DNA of 5,769 nt from assembly GCA_946405045.1 (NCBI GenBank), contig CAMJFV010000146.1, forward strand, positions 1-5,769. The letters are read 5' to 3'. Within the stretch, counting starts at the first letter, position 1. The number at the start of each line of letters is the position of its first letter. The stretch comes from an uncultured Bacteroidales bacterium. Its GTDB lineage: Bacteria > Bacteroidota > Bacteroidia > Bacteroidales > Paludibacteraceae. Below the pieces are notes generated by a model that saw only the letters and a program-made list of their open reading frames with translations, did no database searches and was not told the DNA's origin. Position numbers and translations under genes: made by a program. This document shows, piece by piece, positions 1 through 5,769 of this stretch.

Positions 1-2198
1 AATGCAACTATTATAATACTTTCGGCATAATAGATGAATATCTTGCTCGTGCTATTACCATATTGTCTCTCTGTTCTTATGAAACTCCGTTGCGTAGACA
101 GTTCAACATTGAAGATTTAACGGGCTTTTGTTTTGATAATCATATAAAAGAGACTTTTGATATCCTTCAAGGCTGTGGATTATCCTTTGGGGAGGCTGTA
201 AATATTATCGGTCTTGTCTTTGATGAAAGATATTGCAGTATGGCTGATTTATTAAAAACTGTGGAAATTCTTTCTTCCCATCCAGACGAACTTATTGCGA
301 TGGATTTTTCTCAGCTTTCCGATGGAGCAAGGATATTAGCGGTAAATGCTATGGGTAACGACGCAGAAAAATTCAAGACGAAACTCCTTTCTTGCGTCTA
401 TGATAGCTGCAAAGGAGTCCGAAATGAACTTGCGTCGGTACTGATTAAGCAAGATTGGCATGATGATATCGCAGCTTTGCTTAAGGATAAGAAAGCGTCA
501 GTAAGAGAATTGGCATTGGTGATTATCGGCAGACAGGGTGCGAATGCGTATTCCAATGAGCTGAATGCTGCATTAGAAGTGGAGAAATCTGATAAGATCA
601 GAACGTATATCGGTGTGCTTCTTGATTCTGCTCCTTCCAATACAGGTGTCTCACAACTTGATATTGACAAGCAGGTTTCAAAACTTGCTAAAAGTGCAAA
701 GAACAGCAAACTCAGCTTCCTGTTTAATGATACGCTTAGGACCGTTCATAAACTTGATGGTTCAGAAGCAATTGAAGAACCAATCGCTCTTGTTATGTGT
801 TATGCAGGAATGACGGTTCCTGCAAGAAGTTCTCTGGCTGACAGTATTGCTGCAAATCTGAATCAGAAGGATTTGGAAGAGTTTTCCGCAGATATCTTCG
901 CACGTTGGTACGACAATGGAGCTCAGACAAAGTTTAAGCCTGCACTCTATTTCTGTGCTATCCATGGTGGTTTAAAGATGATCGATGAACTGATGCGTAA
1001 CATCAAGGAATGGTCTGAGTCAATGCGTGGAGCTATCGCGGCTGAAACCGTTTGGGCTTTGTCACTCAACGGCAGTAATGAGGCGTTGATGAACGTTGAT
1101 AATATGTCGAGAAAATTCAAGCACAAGAGGGTGCGTGCCGCTGCAGCGGAGGCTTTGGCTGCGGCTGCCGATACCTTAGGAATTACCACAGAAGAGCTTG
1201 CGGATAGGATTGTGCCTGATTTAGGATTTGATAGAAATCTCTGTCGTGTGTTCGATTATGGAAAGAGACAGTTCAATGTGTATCTCAAGCCTTCTCTTGA
1301 AATGGAGGTGTTCTCTGGAGACAAACAGATAAAGACTCTTCCTAAACCGGGAACTACCGACGACAAGGATACCGCTGAAGCAGCATACAACGAGTTCAAG
1401 GAAGTGAAAAAACAGCTTAAAAATGTTGTGGCAGCACAACGTTCGAGACTTGAATATGTCCTTATGTGTGATCGCAAATGGACAAGTGAAAACTGGGAGA
1501 AATTGTTTGTCGGCAATGCCGTTATGCACTGTTTCGCGGTTGGATTGATTTGGGGTATTTACGAGAACGGAGCACTTAAAGACACTTTCCGTTATATGGA
1601 TGACGGAAGTTTTACAACTGCTGACGGTGATGAGTTCACTTTGCCGAATGATGCTCAGATAGGTCTTGTCCATCCTCTTGAACTCACTGAAGAGCAAATC
1701 TCCGTTTGGAAGGAACAACTTTCTGATTATGAACTTACTCAGCCTTTCGATCAGCTTGGAAGAATGGTCTTTAGGCCTGATGACAAGGAGTTGCCATGCA
1801 ACTGTCTCACACGTTTTGAGGATGCCACAGTCAACAGCGTGGCAATGATAAACCAAATGACCAAGAATGGTTGGTATAAGGGCGACGCTGAGGATGCAGG
1901 TGCTTTCTACTACTTTTATCGAGAAGATGTGAAAAGCCGTTCTCTTAACGCTGACGGCACAACAACTTATGAAGGATGGGGTTCGCTTCTGGTTCATTCT
2001 GGAACGTCAACGGTTATCTATGATTATGAGGGTGAAGAGGTGACTCTTAAAGAAGTAGTATTTTTCAAAGCCGGTCATATTCCTGGGTACTGTAACCATG
2101 ATGATGAAGGTTGGATGAAAATATCGGATGTGGATCCACGTTATTTCAGTGAAACAATGCTTCTTCTGTATTCTCTTGCTCCCCGTGAGAATGAGTAA
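1..2198 (+). CDS. DUF4132-family protein with HEAT-like repeats, 5' end missing
   Basis: This is the C-terminal 731 residues of a large soluble protein. The frame stays open from base 3 to the TAA at 2196-2198, and the residues before the TTG at 63 read as normal protein (DEYLARAITIL), so the true start lies off the left edge and TTG 63 is not the start. Counting from base 3, residues about 20-410 are helical and HEAT-like, with repeated helix pairs such as KASVRELALVIIGRQG and KHKRVRAAAAEALAAAAD. From about residue 417 the sequence becomes mixed alpha/beta and matches the DUF4132 pattern: WEKLFVGNAVMHCFAVGLIW (from residue 498), the IGLVHPLELT segment, QPFDQLGRMVF, and a closing EVVFFKAGH strand. 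The family includes E. coli YehI and MolR-like proteins and has no firmly known biochemical activity. No signal peptide or membrane helix is visible. A terminator follows directly, so the gene is the last of its transcript. Family assignment is firm; function is unknown. Confidence 0.88.
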   Translation, partial: CNYYNTFGIIDEYLARAITILSLCSYETPLRRQFNIEDLTGFCFDNHIKETFDILQGCGLSFGEAVNIIGLVFDERYCSMADLLKTVEILSSHPDELIAMDFSQLSDGARILAVNAMGNDAEKFKTKLLSCVYDSCKGVRNELASVLIKQDWHDDIAALLKDKKASVRELALVIIGRQGANAYSNELNAALEVEKSDKIRTYIGVLLDSAPSNTGVSQLDIDKQVSKLAKSAKNSKLSFLFNDTLRTVHKLDGSEAIEEPIALVMCYAGMTVPARSSLADSIAANLNQKDLEEFSADIFARWYDNGAQTKFKPALYFCAIHGGLKMIDELMRNIKEWSESMRGAIAAETVWALSLNGSNEALMNVDNMSRKFKHKRVRAAAAEALAAAADTLGITTEELADRIVPDLGFDRNLCRVFDYGKRQFNVYLKPSLEMEVFSGDKQIKTLPKPGTTDDKDTAEAAYNEFKEVKKQLKNVVAAQRSRLEYVLMCDRKWTSENWEKLFVGNAVMHCFAVGLIWGIYENGALKDTFRYMDDGSFTTADGDEFTLPNDAQIGLVHPLELTEEQISVWKEQLSDYELTQPFDQLGRMVFRPDDKELPCNCLTRFEDATVNSVAMINQMTKNGWYKGDAEDAGAFYYFYREDVKSRSLNADGTTTYEGWGSLLVHSGTSTVIYDYEGEEVTLKEVVFFKAGHIPGYCNHDDEGWMKISDVDPRYFSETMLLLYSLAPRENE

Positions 2199-2210
2199 AA
2201 TAAAATGATT

Positions 2211-2246
2211 AAGAGACGTCGCATTGCGGCGTCTCTTCTTTTATAT
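2211..2246 (+). terminator. Rho-independent terminator after the DUF4132 gene
   Basis: A 12-bp stem pairs AAGAGACGTCGC (2211-2222) with GCGGCGTCTCTT (2226-2237) around the 3-nt loop ATT; the only imperfection is one T-G wobble. A T-rich tail (CTTTTATAT) follows at 2238-2246. The hairpin begins 12 nt after the stop codon. Read on the - strand the same stem is followed by AATCATTTTATTTTA, a weaker tail, so it may also stop transcripts arriving from the convergent araC-type gene. Confidence 0.88.
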
Positions 2247-2247
2247 C

Positions 2248-2279
2248 TAGGTCAGGACAATCTCATTATTTAGGTCAGG
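2248..2279. repeat. Direct repeat TAGGTCAGG, two copies
   Basis: The 9-mer TAGGTCAGG occurs at 2248-2256 and again at 2271-2279, 23 nt apart. The second copy runs into the GC-rich hairpin that follows. With two copies only, this could be a decayed duplication of the hairpin element's flank or simple coincidence; no function is proposed. Confidence 0.5.
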
Positions 2280-2302
2280 GCGACCACAAGGGATCGCCCC
2301 TA
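2271..2302. repeat. GC-rich inverted repeat of dispersed-repeat type
   Basis: GGGCGA (2278-2283) pairs with TCGCCC (2294-2299). The stem extends inward by CC/GG (2284-2285 with 2291-2292) if A2293 is bulged, and an alternative outer pairing joins TAGG (2271-2274) to CCTA (2299-2302). The element stands out as a GC island in AT-rich spacer. From memory, closely similar sequences (GGGCGACCACAAGGG followed by TCGCCCC) are scattered through intergenic regions of several bacterial genomes; this was not searched. It has no T-tract and is therefore not a good terminator. Confidence 0.6.
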
Positions 2303-2326
2303 CGATAAAATCCAATGCCGAAGATG

Positions 2327-2369
2327 TAATTCGCAACAATTACGAATTATGCATAGTGAATTACGAATT
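2327..2369. repeat. AATTACGAATT repeat pair next to the regulator stop codon
   Basis: AATTACGAATT occurs at 2338-2348 and 2359-2369, a 21-nt period. TAATTCG at 2327-2333 is the inverse of CGAATTA at 2343-2349, so the cluster also contains a small hairpin with a 9-nt loop. The last copy touches the TAA of the - strand regulator gene (2372-2370). AT-rich runs of this kind (ATTCGTAATTC on the other strand) resemble short intergenic repeats seen in Bacteroidota; that likeness is from memory. Confidence 0.6.
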
Positions 2370-3263
2370 TTATTTTGAGATGTTCTTCCTATATTGCAGT
2401 GGGGTAGAGCCTGTCATTTTTCTGAACATGCGGTTGAAATGGTTCGGATAATTGAATCCAAGTTCCTGTGCGATCTCGTTCACAGGCATTTCCGTAGTGT
2501 CGAGCAGATACTTGGCTGTCTCCACCACTTTTTTGTGTATGTATTCTTGGGCAGACATGTTAAGCTCTTTCTTGACCAAGTCTCCGAAATAGTTTGGAGA
2601 AAGATTGAATTGCTTGGCGCACCACGACACTTTGAGCTGGCCTAATTGCTGTGCAGAACCGCTGGACAGATAGTTGTTGATCATCGTCTCCAGTTTTTTC
2701 TGGAATTTGTTGTCGCAACGCACTCTGTCTGCAAACTGACGTTCGAAGAATCGTTTGTAGTAGGATAGTAGTTGTCCGATGCCCAGACGTAGAAGGTGGC
2801 CAGTCAGGTAGTCTGGCTTGGTGATCAGTTCGGAGTAGATATTAGAAAAACAGTTGAGAATGATGCCTCGCTCCGACTTGCTTAGTTCAAGTGCGTCATT
2901 CACGTCGTGGTTGAAATAGTCAAACATATAGAAGTCTCGACCTAATCCAGTCTTCTCAGTCAACTCTTCCCTGAACGCAAGTATCCAGCCGCGTGGCTTC
3001 ACATTGTAATTCAGATTCACCTGCACCACCTGACCTGGACGCAAAGTGAATAGTGTGCCAGGCTTGTAGTTGATGACTTCGCCAGACCTTATCAGTTCAC
3101 CAAAATTGTTGTCCATCAGCACCACACAGTACATGTTGAAGTTGATGGGGTCAAACAGCGTCAGATCAGCACGTGAAAGGTCACCGACAGCTATATGCTG
3201 GTGTTTTGTACCCTGATTGAAATAGTCGTTGAATTCATCTATGCTTTTTATGATCCCAGCCAT
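2370..3263 (-). CDS. AraC-family transcriptional regulator
   Basis: A 297-residue one-component regulator. Residues about 20-180 form the N-terminal sensing region, with a cupin-like strand and turn pattern (LFTLRPGQVVQVNLN, P76-G77) such as holds the ligand in AraC-type proteins. Residues about 211-292 are the double helix-turn-helix DNA-binding domain: the first HTH lies in SWCAKQFNLSPNYFGDLV, the second in VNEIAQELGFNYPNHFNRMF, followed by the family hallmark GSTPLQYR. The frame is open further upstream to 3338, but ATG 3263 is preferred because AAAGGAGA lies 10 nt upstream of it and because it falls just after the miaA stop, with 2 nt between. The longer reading would run 73 nt into miaA. 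As last gene of the - strand operon it may control that operon or the MFS transporter; ligand and targets cannot be read from sequence. Confidence 0.93.
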   Translation of the reverse strand: MAGIIKSIDEFNDYFNQGTKHQHIAVGDLSRADLTLFDPINFNMYCVVLMDNNFGELIRSGEVINYKPGTLFTLRPGQVVQVNLNYNVKPRGWILAFREELTEKTGLGRDFYMFDYFNHDVNDALELSKSERGIILNCFSNIYSELITKPDYLTGHLLRLGIGQLLSYYKRFFERQFADRVRCDNKFQKKLETMINNYLSSGSAQQLGQLKVSWCAKQFNLSPNYFGDLVKKELNMSAQEYIHKKVVETAKYLLDTTEMPVNEIAQELGFNYPNHFNRMFRKMTGSTPLQYRKNISK

Positions 3264-3265
3264 TT

Positions 3266-4195
3266 TTAACCAATCTCCTTTAGTTTGTCCTTCACGAATT
3301 GAATTTTCTCTTCTGTCGGCATCGCATAGTCTATCCACTCGATGTGTATTCCTCTACGTTCCATGCCTCTGAACCATGTCATCTGTCGTTTTGCGAATTG
3401 ATGGATTGCGATTTCCAGTGTGCTGACCATCTCGTCGTAACTGATATTTCCGATCAGATAATTAGTTACAAACTTATATTCCAGACCATAGTAGATCAGA
3501 TCTTCAGGAGCTATACCTCTGTCGAGCAAAGCCTTTACTTCAGCGATCATGCCTTCGTCAAGACGGGCTTTCAACCTGCGTGAAATCTTTTCACGTCTTG
3601 CCTCACGGTCGATATCCACGCCAATGATGAGGCTTTGGAGTGGGGTGGTGGTTTTCTCCTTCACTTCGTCCGGATGCTCTGCATAGTATTGCTGTATTTC
3701 AATCGCACGGATGGCTCTTTTGGCAGTATCGACATCGGTAGTGTTGTGGAGTGTCTTGTATTGTTTAAGTATTTCTGTCAGCTCTTCAAGACTTTTATCG
3801 CTCAAACTCTCTCTCAACTCTTTGTTTTCAGGCACCGGAAGCAGACAATATCCTTTCAACACAGACTCGATATAAAGACCTGTGCCACCGCAGAGAATAG
3901 GCAGCTTCCCACGACTTTTGATGTCGTTGAACGCAGCATTGAAATCTCTCTGATATTCGTGGAGATTATATTTGTAGCCAGCCTCCTGGATGTCGATCAG
4001 ATGATATGGGATGACGGTGCCGTCGATAGTGTAATCCGACAAATCTTTGCCGGTTCCGATATCCATGTTGCGGTATATCTGACGGGAGTCGGCACTGATG
4101 ATTTCAGTGTCGAGAGCCTTAGCCAAGTGTGCGGCGAATGTTGTTTTGCCGGACGCTGTAGGTCCAAGAATTGTGATTAGTTCTATCTTTTGCAT
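3266..4195 (-). CDS. miaA: tRNA dimethylallyltransferase (MiaA family, divergent type)
   Basis: MiaA transfers the dimethylallyl group from DMAPP to N6 of A37 in tRNAs that read UNN codons, giving i6A, in the cytoplasm. The 309-residue protein shows the P-loop GPTASGKT (11-18), the catalytic-Asp motif ADSRQIY (Asp36), GTGK (47-50), CGGTGLY (102-108), KRAIRAIEI (159-167) and the C-terminal AKRQMTWFR (268-276). Length is normal for the family. ATG 4195 is chosen over the in-frame TTG at 4216 because AGGA lies 8 nt upstream; this start overlaps the MFS gene by 13 nt. Odd points: the usual GTAKP reads GTGKD followed by LSDY, and the tRNA-binding TRxYAKRQ reads HQFAKRQ. Bacteroides species, as recalled, carry two MiaA paralogues, and this looks like the less canonical one. 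Prenyltransferase family is firm; exact tRNA preference is inferred. Confidence 0.94.
   Translation of the reverse strand: MQKIELITILGPTASGKTTFAAHLAKALDTEIISADSRQIYRNMDIGTGKDLSDYTIDGTVIPYHLIDIQEAGYKYNLHEYQRDFNAAFNDIKSRGKLPILCGGTGLYIESVLKGYCLLPVPENKELRESLSDKSLEELTEILKQYKTLHNTTDVDTAKRAIRAIEIQQYYAEHPDEVKEKTTTPLQSLIIGVDIDREARREKISRRLKARLDEGMIAEVKALLDRGIAPEDLIYYGLEYKFVTNYLIGNISYDEMVSTLEIAIHQFAKRQMTWFRGMERRGIHIEWIDYAMPTEEKIQFVKDKLKEIG
3274..3281 (-). promoter_or_regulatory. Shine-Dalgarno site that decides the AraC-type gene start
   Basis: AAAGGAGA reads on the - strand at 3281-3274, 10 nt upstream of ATG 3263. It is embedded in the last sense codons of miaA (the K-E-I segment), so ribosomes finishing miaA uncover or re-use it. 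It is the strongest SD in the window and argues against the longer in-frame start. Confidence 0.75.
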
Positions 4196-5406
4196 GGCAT
4201 GTATCCTATATTCCAACGGTTAAAATGTTTTGAAGTGTATGCTGCAAACATCGCTACAGCAGTCAGGTTGAGCATTGTGCCGATGATGTAGAATGAAGAA
4301 ATCTGCATATATTCGGTGATCGCTCCTCCACAGAAGATTCCGATTCCGGCTCCAATCTCCCATGATGTGAGGTATGTAGACGTAGCGCTTCCACGCTGGT
4401 CGTTTCGTCCGAGTGCTACAAACAAAGTGTTGTAGGCAGGAAATATTGTGCCGTATCCGCATCCTTGAATCAACGCACTTGCGACGAATATGATTGATTT
4501 GCCGCTGATGTTGAGGAACGGTAGCGTCGCCAATAGGAAAAAGGCAAATGTCGCGATGGATGCTCCGATTATGATGACGCGATTGAGATAGCCCCTGTCT
4601 ACCATTTTGCCAGAGAATATTCTGCTTGTAGCGATTCCGATAGCCATACAGCTGTAGAATGCTCCTGGGGTGATCCCTATCTCCGTCTCCTGTGCGTAGA
4701 TGTAGATGTAGTTCATCGTCACTGCGTATGTGATGGAGAGCAACAGCAGGTTTATTCCGGCAGGTATGCCTTTGATCAGGAAGAATCTGTCAAGAGAGAT
4801 TGCTGGCCGCTCCACTGGCGGACGATACTTTGTGTGTATCTGTGATGCTGCCACAACAGCCAGGATGCTTAACGCGAATGCCACGCTGAAGATGGTGATA
4901 TATCGTGTCTCCTCGGGGAGAGAATCATGCAACGACACGCCTGCGATCGGACCAAGTGCCATGGCAAAATTGTTTGACAAACCGAAATATCCCAATCCTT
5001 CGCCACGGTATTTGGATGGCACCACATCGATGACGATGGTGTTGGATCCTATCGTCGTCGCTCCGAATGACAATCCATGAAGAGCTCGCAGAATGACGAA
5101 CATTCCGATTGTGGATGCGAAATTATAACTGAGAAAAACTGTGGCGAAAATAGCGAGCGCACCTACGAAAAACGGCTTTCTTGGAAACGTGTCGATGATA
5201 TAAGCCGAGAAGGGACGTATTATCATTGCTGCGATCACATATACGGAAAGCACGAATCCCACTTCCGCACCGTTAGACTCGTATGTCTCTTTTAGATATA
5301 GTGCAAGAATCGGGATGACGATGAAAAAACTAAAATTCAGCAGGAAGTTTGAAAGACAGCAGAATATATAGTTTTTATTGAATAACTTTTCCTGATCGTC
5401 TGTCAT
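4183..5406 (-). CDS. MFS transporter, probable 12-helix drug/metabolite exporter
   Basis: A 407-residue inner-membrane protein with the usual length and about 12 hydrophobic helices in two halves, split by a charged central loop around residues 190-208 (QIHTKYRPPVERP). Family signatures are visible: a motif A-like loop between helices 2 and 3 (Arg64-Pro65, Asp72, Arg76-Lys77), the helix-4 motif B arginine (RALHGLSFG, Arg107), and a motif C-like ALGPIAG in helix 5 (Gly152-Pro153, Gly156), which is typical of proton-driven exporters of the DHA1 type. Substrate cannot be told from sequence; arabinose- or drug-efflux names given to relatives are not specific. ATG 5406 follows two tandem stop codons (TAA TAA) that close the upstream gene, with only 3 nt between the coding regions; no good SD is seen, so it probably relies on coupling. 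The 3' end overlaps miaA. Confidence 0.92.
   Translation of the reverse strand: MTDDQEKLFNKNYIFCCLSNFLLNFSFFIVIPILALYLKETYESNGAEVGFVLSVYVIAAMIIRPFSAYIIDTFPRKPFFVGALAIFATVFLSYNFASTIGMFVILRALHGLSFGATTIGSNTIVIDVVPSKYRGEGLGYFGLSNNFAMALGPIAGVSLHDSLPEETRYITIFSVAFALSILAVVAASQIHTKYRPPVERPAISLDRFFLIKGIPAGINLLLLSITYAVTMNYIYIYAQETEIGITPGAFYSCMAIGIATSRIFSGKMVDRGYLNRVIIIGASIATFAFFLLATLPFLNISGKSIIFVASALIQGCGYGTIFPAYNTLFVALGRNDQRGSATSTYLTSWEIGAGIGIFCGGAITEYMQISSFYIIGTMLNLTAVAMFAAYTSKHFNRWNIGYMPCKR
4204..4207 (-). promoter_or_regulatory. Shine-Dalgarno site for miaA inside the MFS gene
   Basis: AGGA (within TAGGATA) reads on the - strand at 4207-4204, 8 nt before ATG 4195. It lies in the last codons of the upstream transporter gene. 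It favours ATG 4195 over TTG 4216 as miaA start and suggests translational coupling. Confidence 0.55.
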
Positions 5407-5409
5407 TTA

Positions 5410-5769
5410 TTATTTGATGAAAGCAAATGCCACAGCTGCAAGTACAAGCACGAACGCAACAACGTGGTTCCAATGCAAAGATTCGCCGTTGAATAGCATG
5501 GTTGAGAATGCAGTGAACACAATTAATGAAATTGCCTCCTGTATGATTTTCAATTGCATAAGGGTGAATGGTCCACCTGTGATTTTGGATCCTATTCTGT
5601 TTGCTGGGATCATAAAGCAGTATTCAAAAAGAGCGATTCCCCAAGAAACGAGAATTATCACATATAGAGGCCAATCCTGAGACGGTCTCATCTCTTTTAA
5701 TTTTAGATTTCCATACCATGCAAATGTCATCAGACCATTTGAACAAATCAACAATCGAATTGTAAGAAA
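5410..5769 (-). CDS. DUF486 (DMT-like) small membrane protein, 5' end clipped
   Basis: 119 residues are visible, with the frame open to the right edge. The conserved family blocks are all present: SNGLMTFAWYGNLK, SWGIALFEYCFMIPANRIG and FTLMQLKIIQEAISLIVF. Four hydrophobic helices cover nearly the whole protein, with a short basic/polar loop (KLKEMRPSQDW) after the first. DUF486 proteins are generally about 110-120 residues, so only a few N-terminal residues should be missing; the TTG at 5754 is an internal leucine codon rather than a start. The family is placed in the drug/metabolite transporter superfamily by fold, but its substrate and even its transport activity are not established. It is the first visible gene of the four-gene - strand operon, and its TAA is followed by a second TAA and the ATG of the MFS gene. 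Confidence 0.88.
   Translation of the reverse strand, partial: FLTIRLLICSNGLMTFAWYGNLKLKEMRPSQDWPLYVIILVSWGIALFEYCFMIPANRIGSKITGGPFTLMQLKIIQEAISLIVFTAFSTMLFNGESLHWNHVVAFVLVLAAVAFAFIK

Larger units (their letters stand above)
2370..5769 (-). other. Four-gene operon: DUF486, MFS, miaA, AraC regulator
   Basis: All four genes share the - strand with junctions of 3 nt, a 13-nt overlap and 2 nt, leaving no room for internal promoters or terminators outside coding sequence. Ribosome binding sites of the last two genes lie inside the preceding genes. The promoter, and any further upstream genes, are off the right edge. Transcription probably ends in the repeat-rich spacer at 2199-2369, where the terminator hairpin could act in both directions. 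Confidence 0.8.

Noticed and set aside
63..65. TTG as the start codon of the DUF4132 gene
   Set aside because: The frame is open to base 3 and the upstream residues look like ordinary protein; DUF4132 proteins are usually longer, and no SD is seen before 63.
1221..1997. A 258-codon open frame on the - strand
   Set aside because: It is wholly antisense to the well-supported DUF4132 coding region, and its translation (rich in Ser, Cys, His and Ile, no recognisable domain) looks like a codon shadow.
2278..2299. GC-rich hairpin as a second terminator
   Set aside because: It has no T-tract on the + strand (CCTACGATAAAA follows), and on the - strand the next bases are TGACCTAAATAA; it fits a dispersed repeat better.
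2327..2369. CRISPR-like or iteron array
   Set aside because: Only two copies of an 11-mer with a 10-nt spacer; no leader, cas genes or replication gene nearby.
3264..3338. N-terminal extension of the AraC-type regulator by 25 residues
   Set aside because: It would overlap miaA by 73 nt, its sequence (rich in Asp, Arg, Glu) is unlike the family start, and a strong SD precedes ATG 3263.
3635..4180. A 181-codon open frame on the + strand
   Set aside because: It lies antisense within miaA, whose motifs are intact; the translation shows no domain or start signals.
4730..5295. Two + strand open frames (116 and 72 codons)
   Set aside because: Both are antisense to the MFS transporter gene and have no family features.

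Overview
The window looks like chromosomal DNA from a member of the Bacteroidota, most likely a Bacteroidales (Prevotella/Bacteroides-like) species. This rests on protein flavour (the kind of MiaA, the DUF486 membrane protein, the AraC regulator), weak or variable Shine-Dalgarno use, and the style of the intergenic repeats. It was judged by eye; no database search was run. No tRNA, rRNA, CRISPR array, transposase or phage gene is visible.

Layout. On the + strand, positions 1-2198 hold the 3' part of a large DUF4132-family gene whose 5' end is off the left edge. An intrinsic terminator hairpin follows at once (2211-2246). Next comes a short convergent intergenic stretch (2199-2369) packed with small repeats: a duplicated 9-mer, a GC-rich hairpin in an AT-rich setting, and two copies of AATTACGAATT abutting the stop codon of the opposing gene. 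From 2370 to the right edge everything is on the - strand and reads, in order of transcription: a DUF486 small membrane protein (5' end clipped by the right edge), an MFS transporter, a MiaA-type tRNA dimethylallyltransferase, and an AraC-family regulator. The junctions are 3 nt, a 13-nt overlap and 2 nt, so these four genes almost certainly form one translationally coupled operon.

How they may work together. Two integral membrane proteins (one a classical 12-helix MFS exporter type, one a small DMT-like protein) share a transcript with a tRNA A37 prenylation enzyme and a one-component regulator with a ligand-sensing N-terminal domain. An economical reading is that the regulator controls its own operon or the transporter, but nothing in the window proves it. 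The promoter lies beyond the right edge.

The items most worth following are the DUF4132 gene, whose family in E. coli sits among MoxR-type ATPase, VWA and SWIM-domain genes, so its missing upstream neighbours matter; the unusual MiaA with a GTGKD motif where GTAKP is normal; and the repeat cluster between the convergent genes. I did not find a clear new defence or mobile system inside the window.
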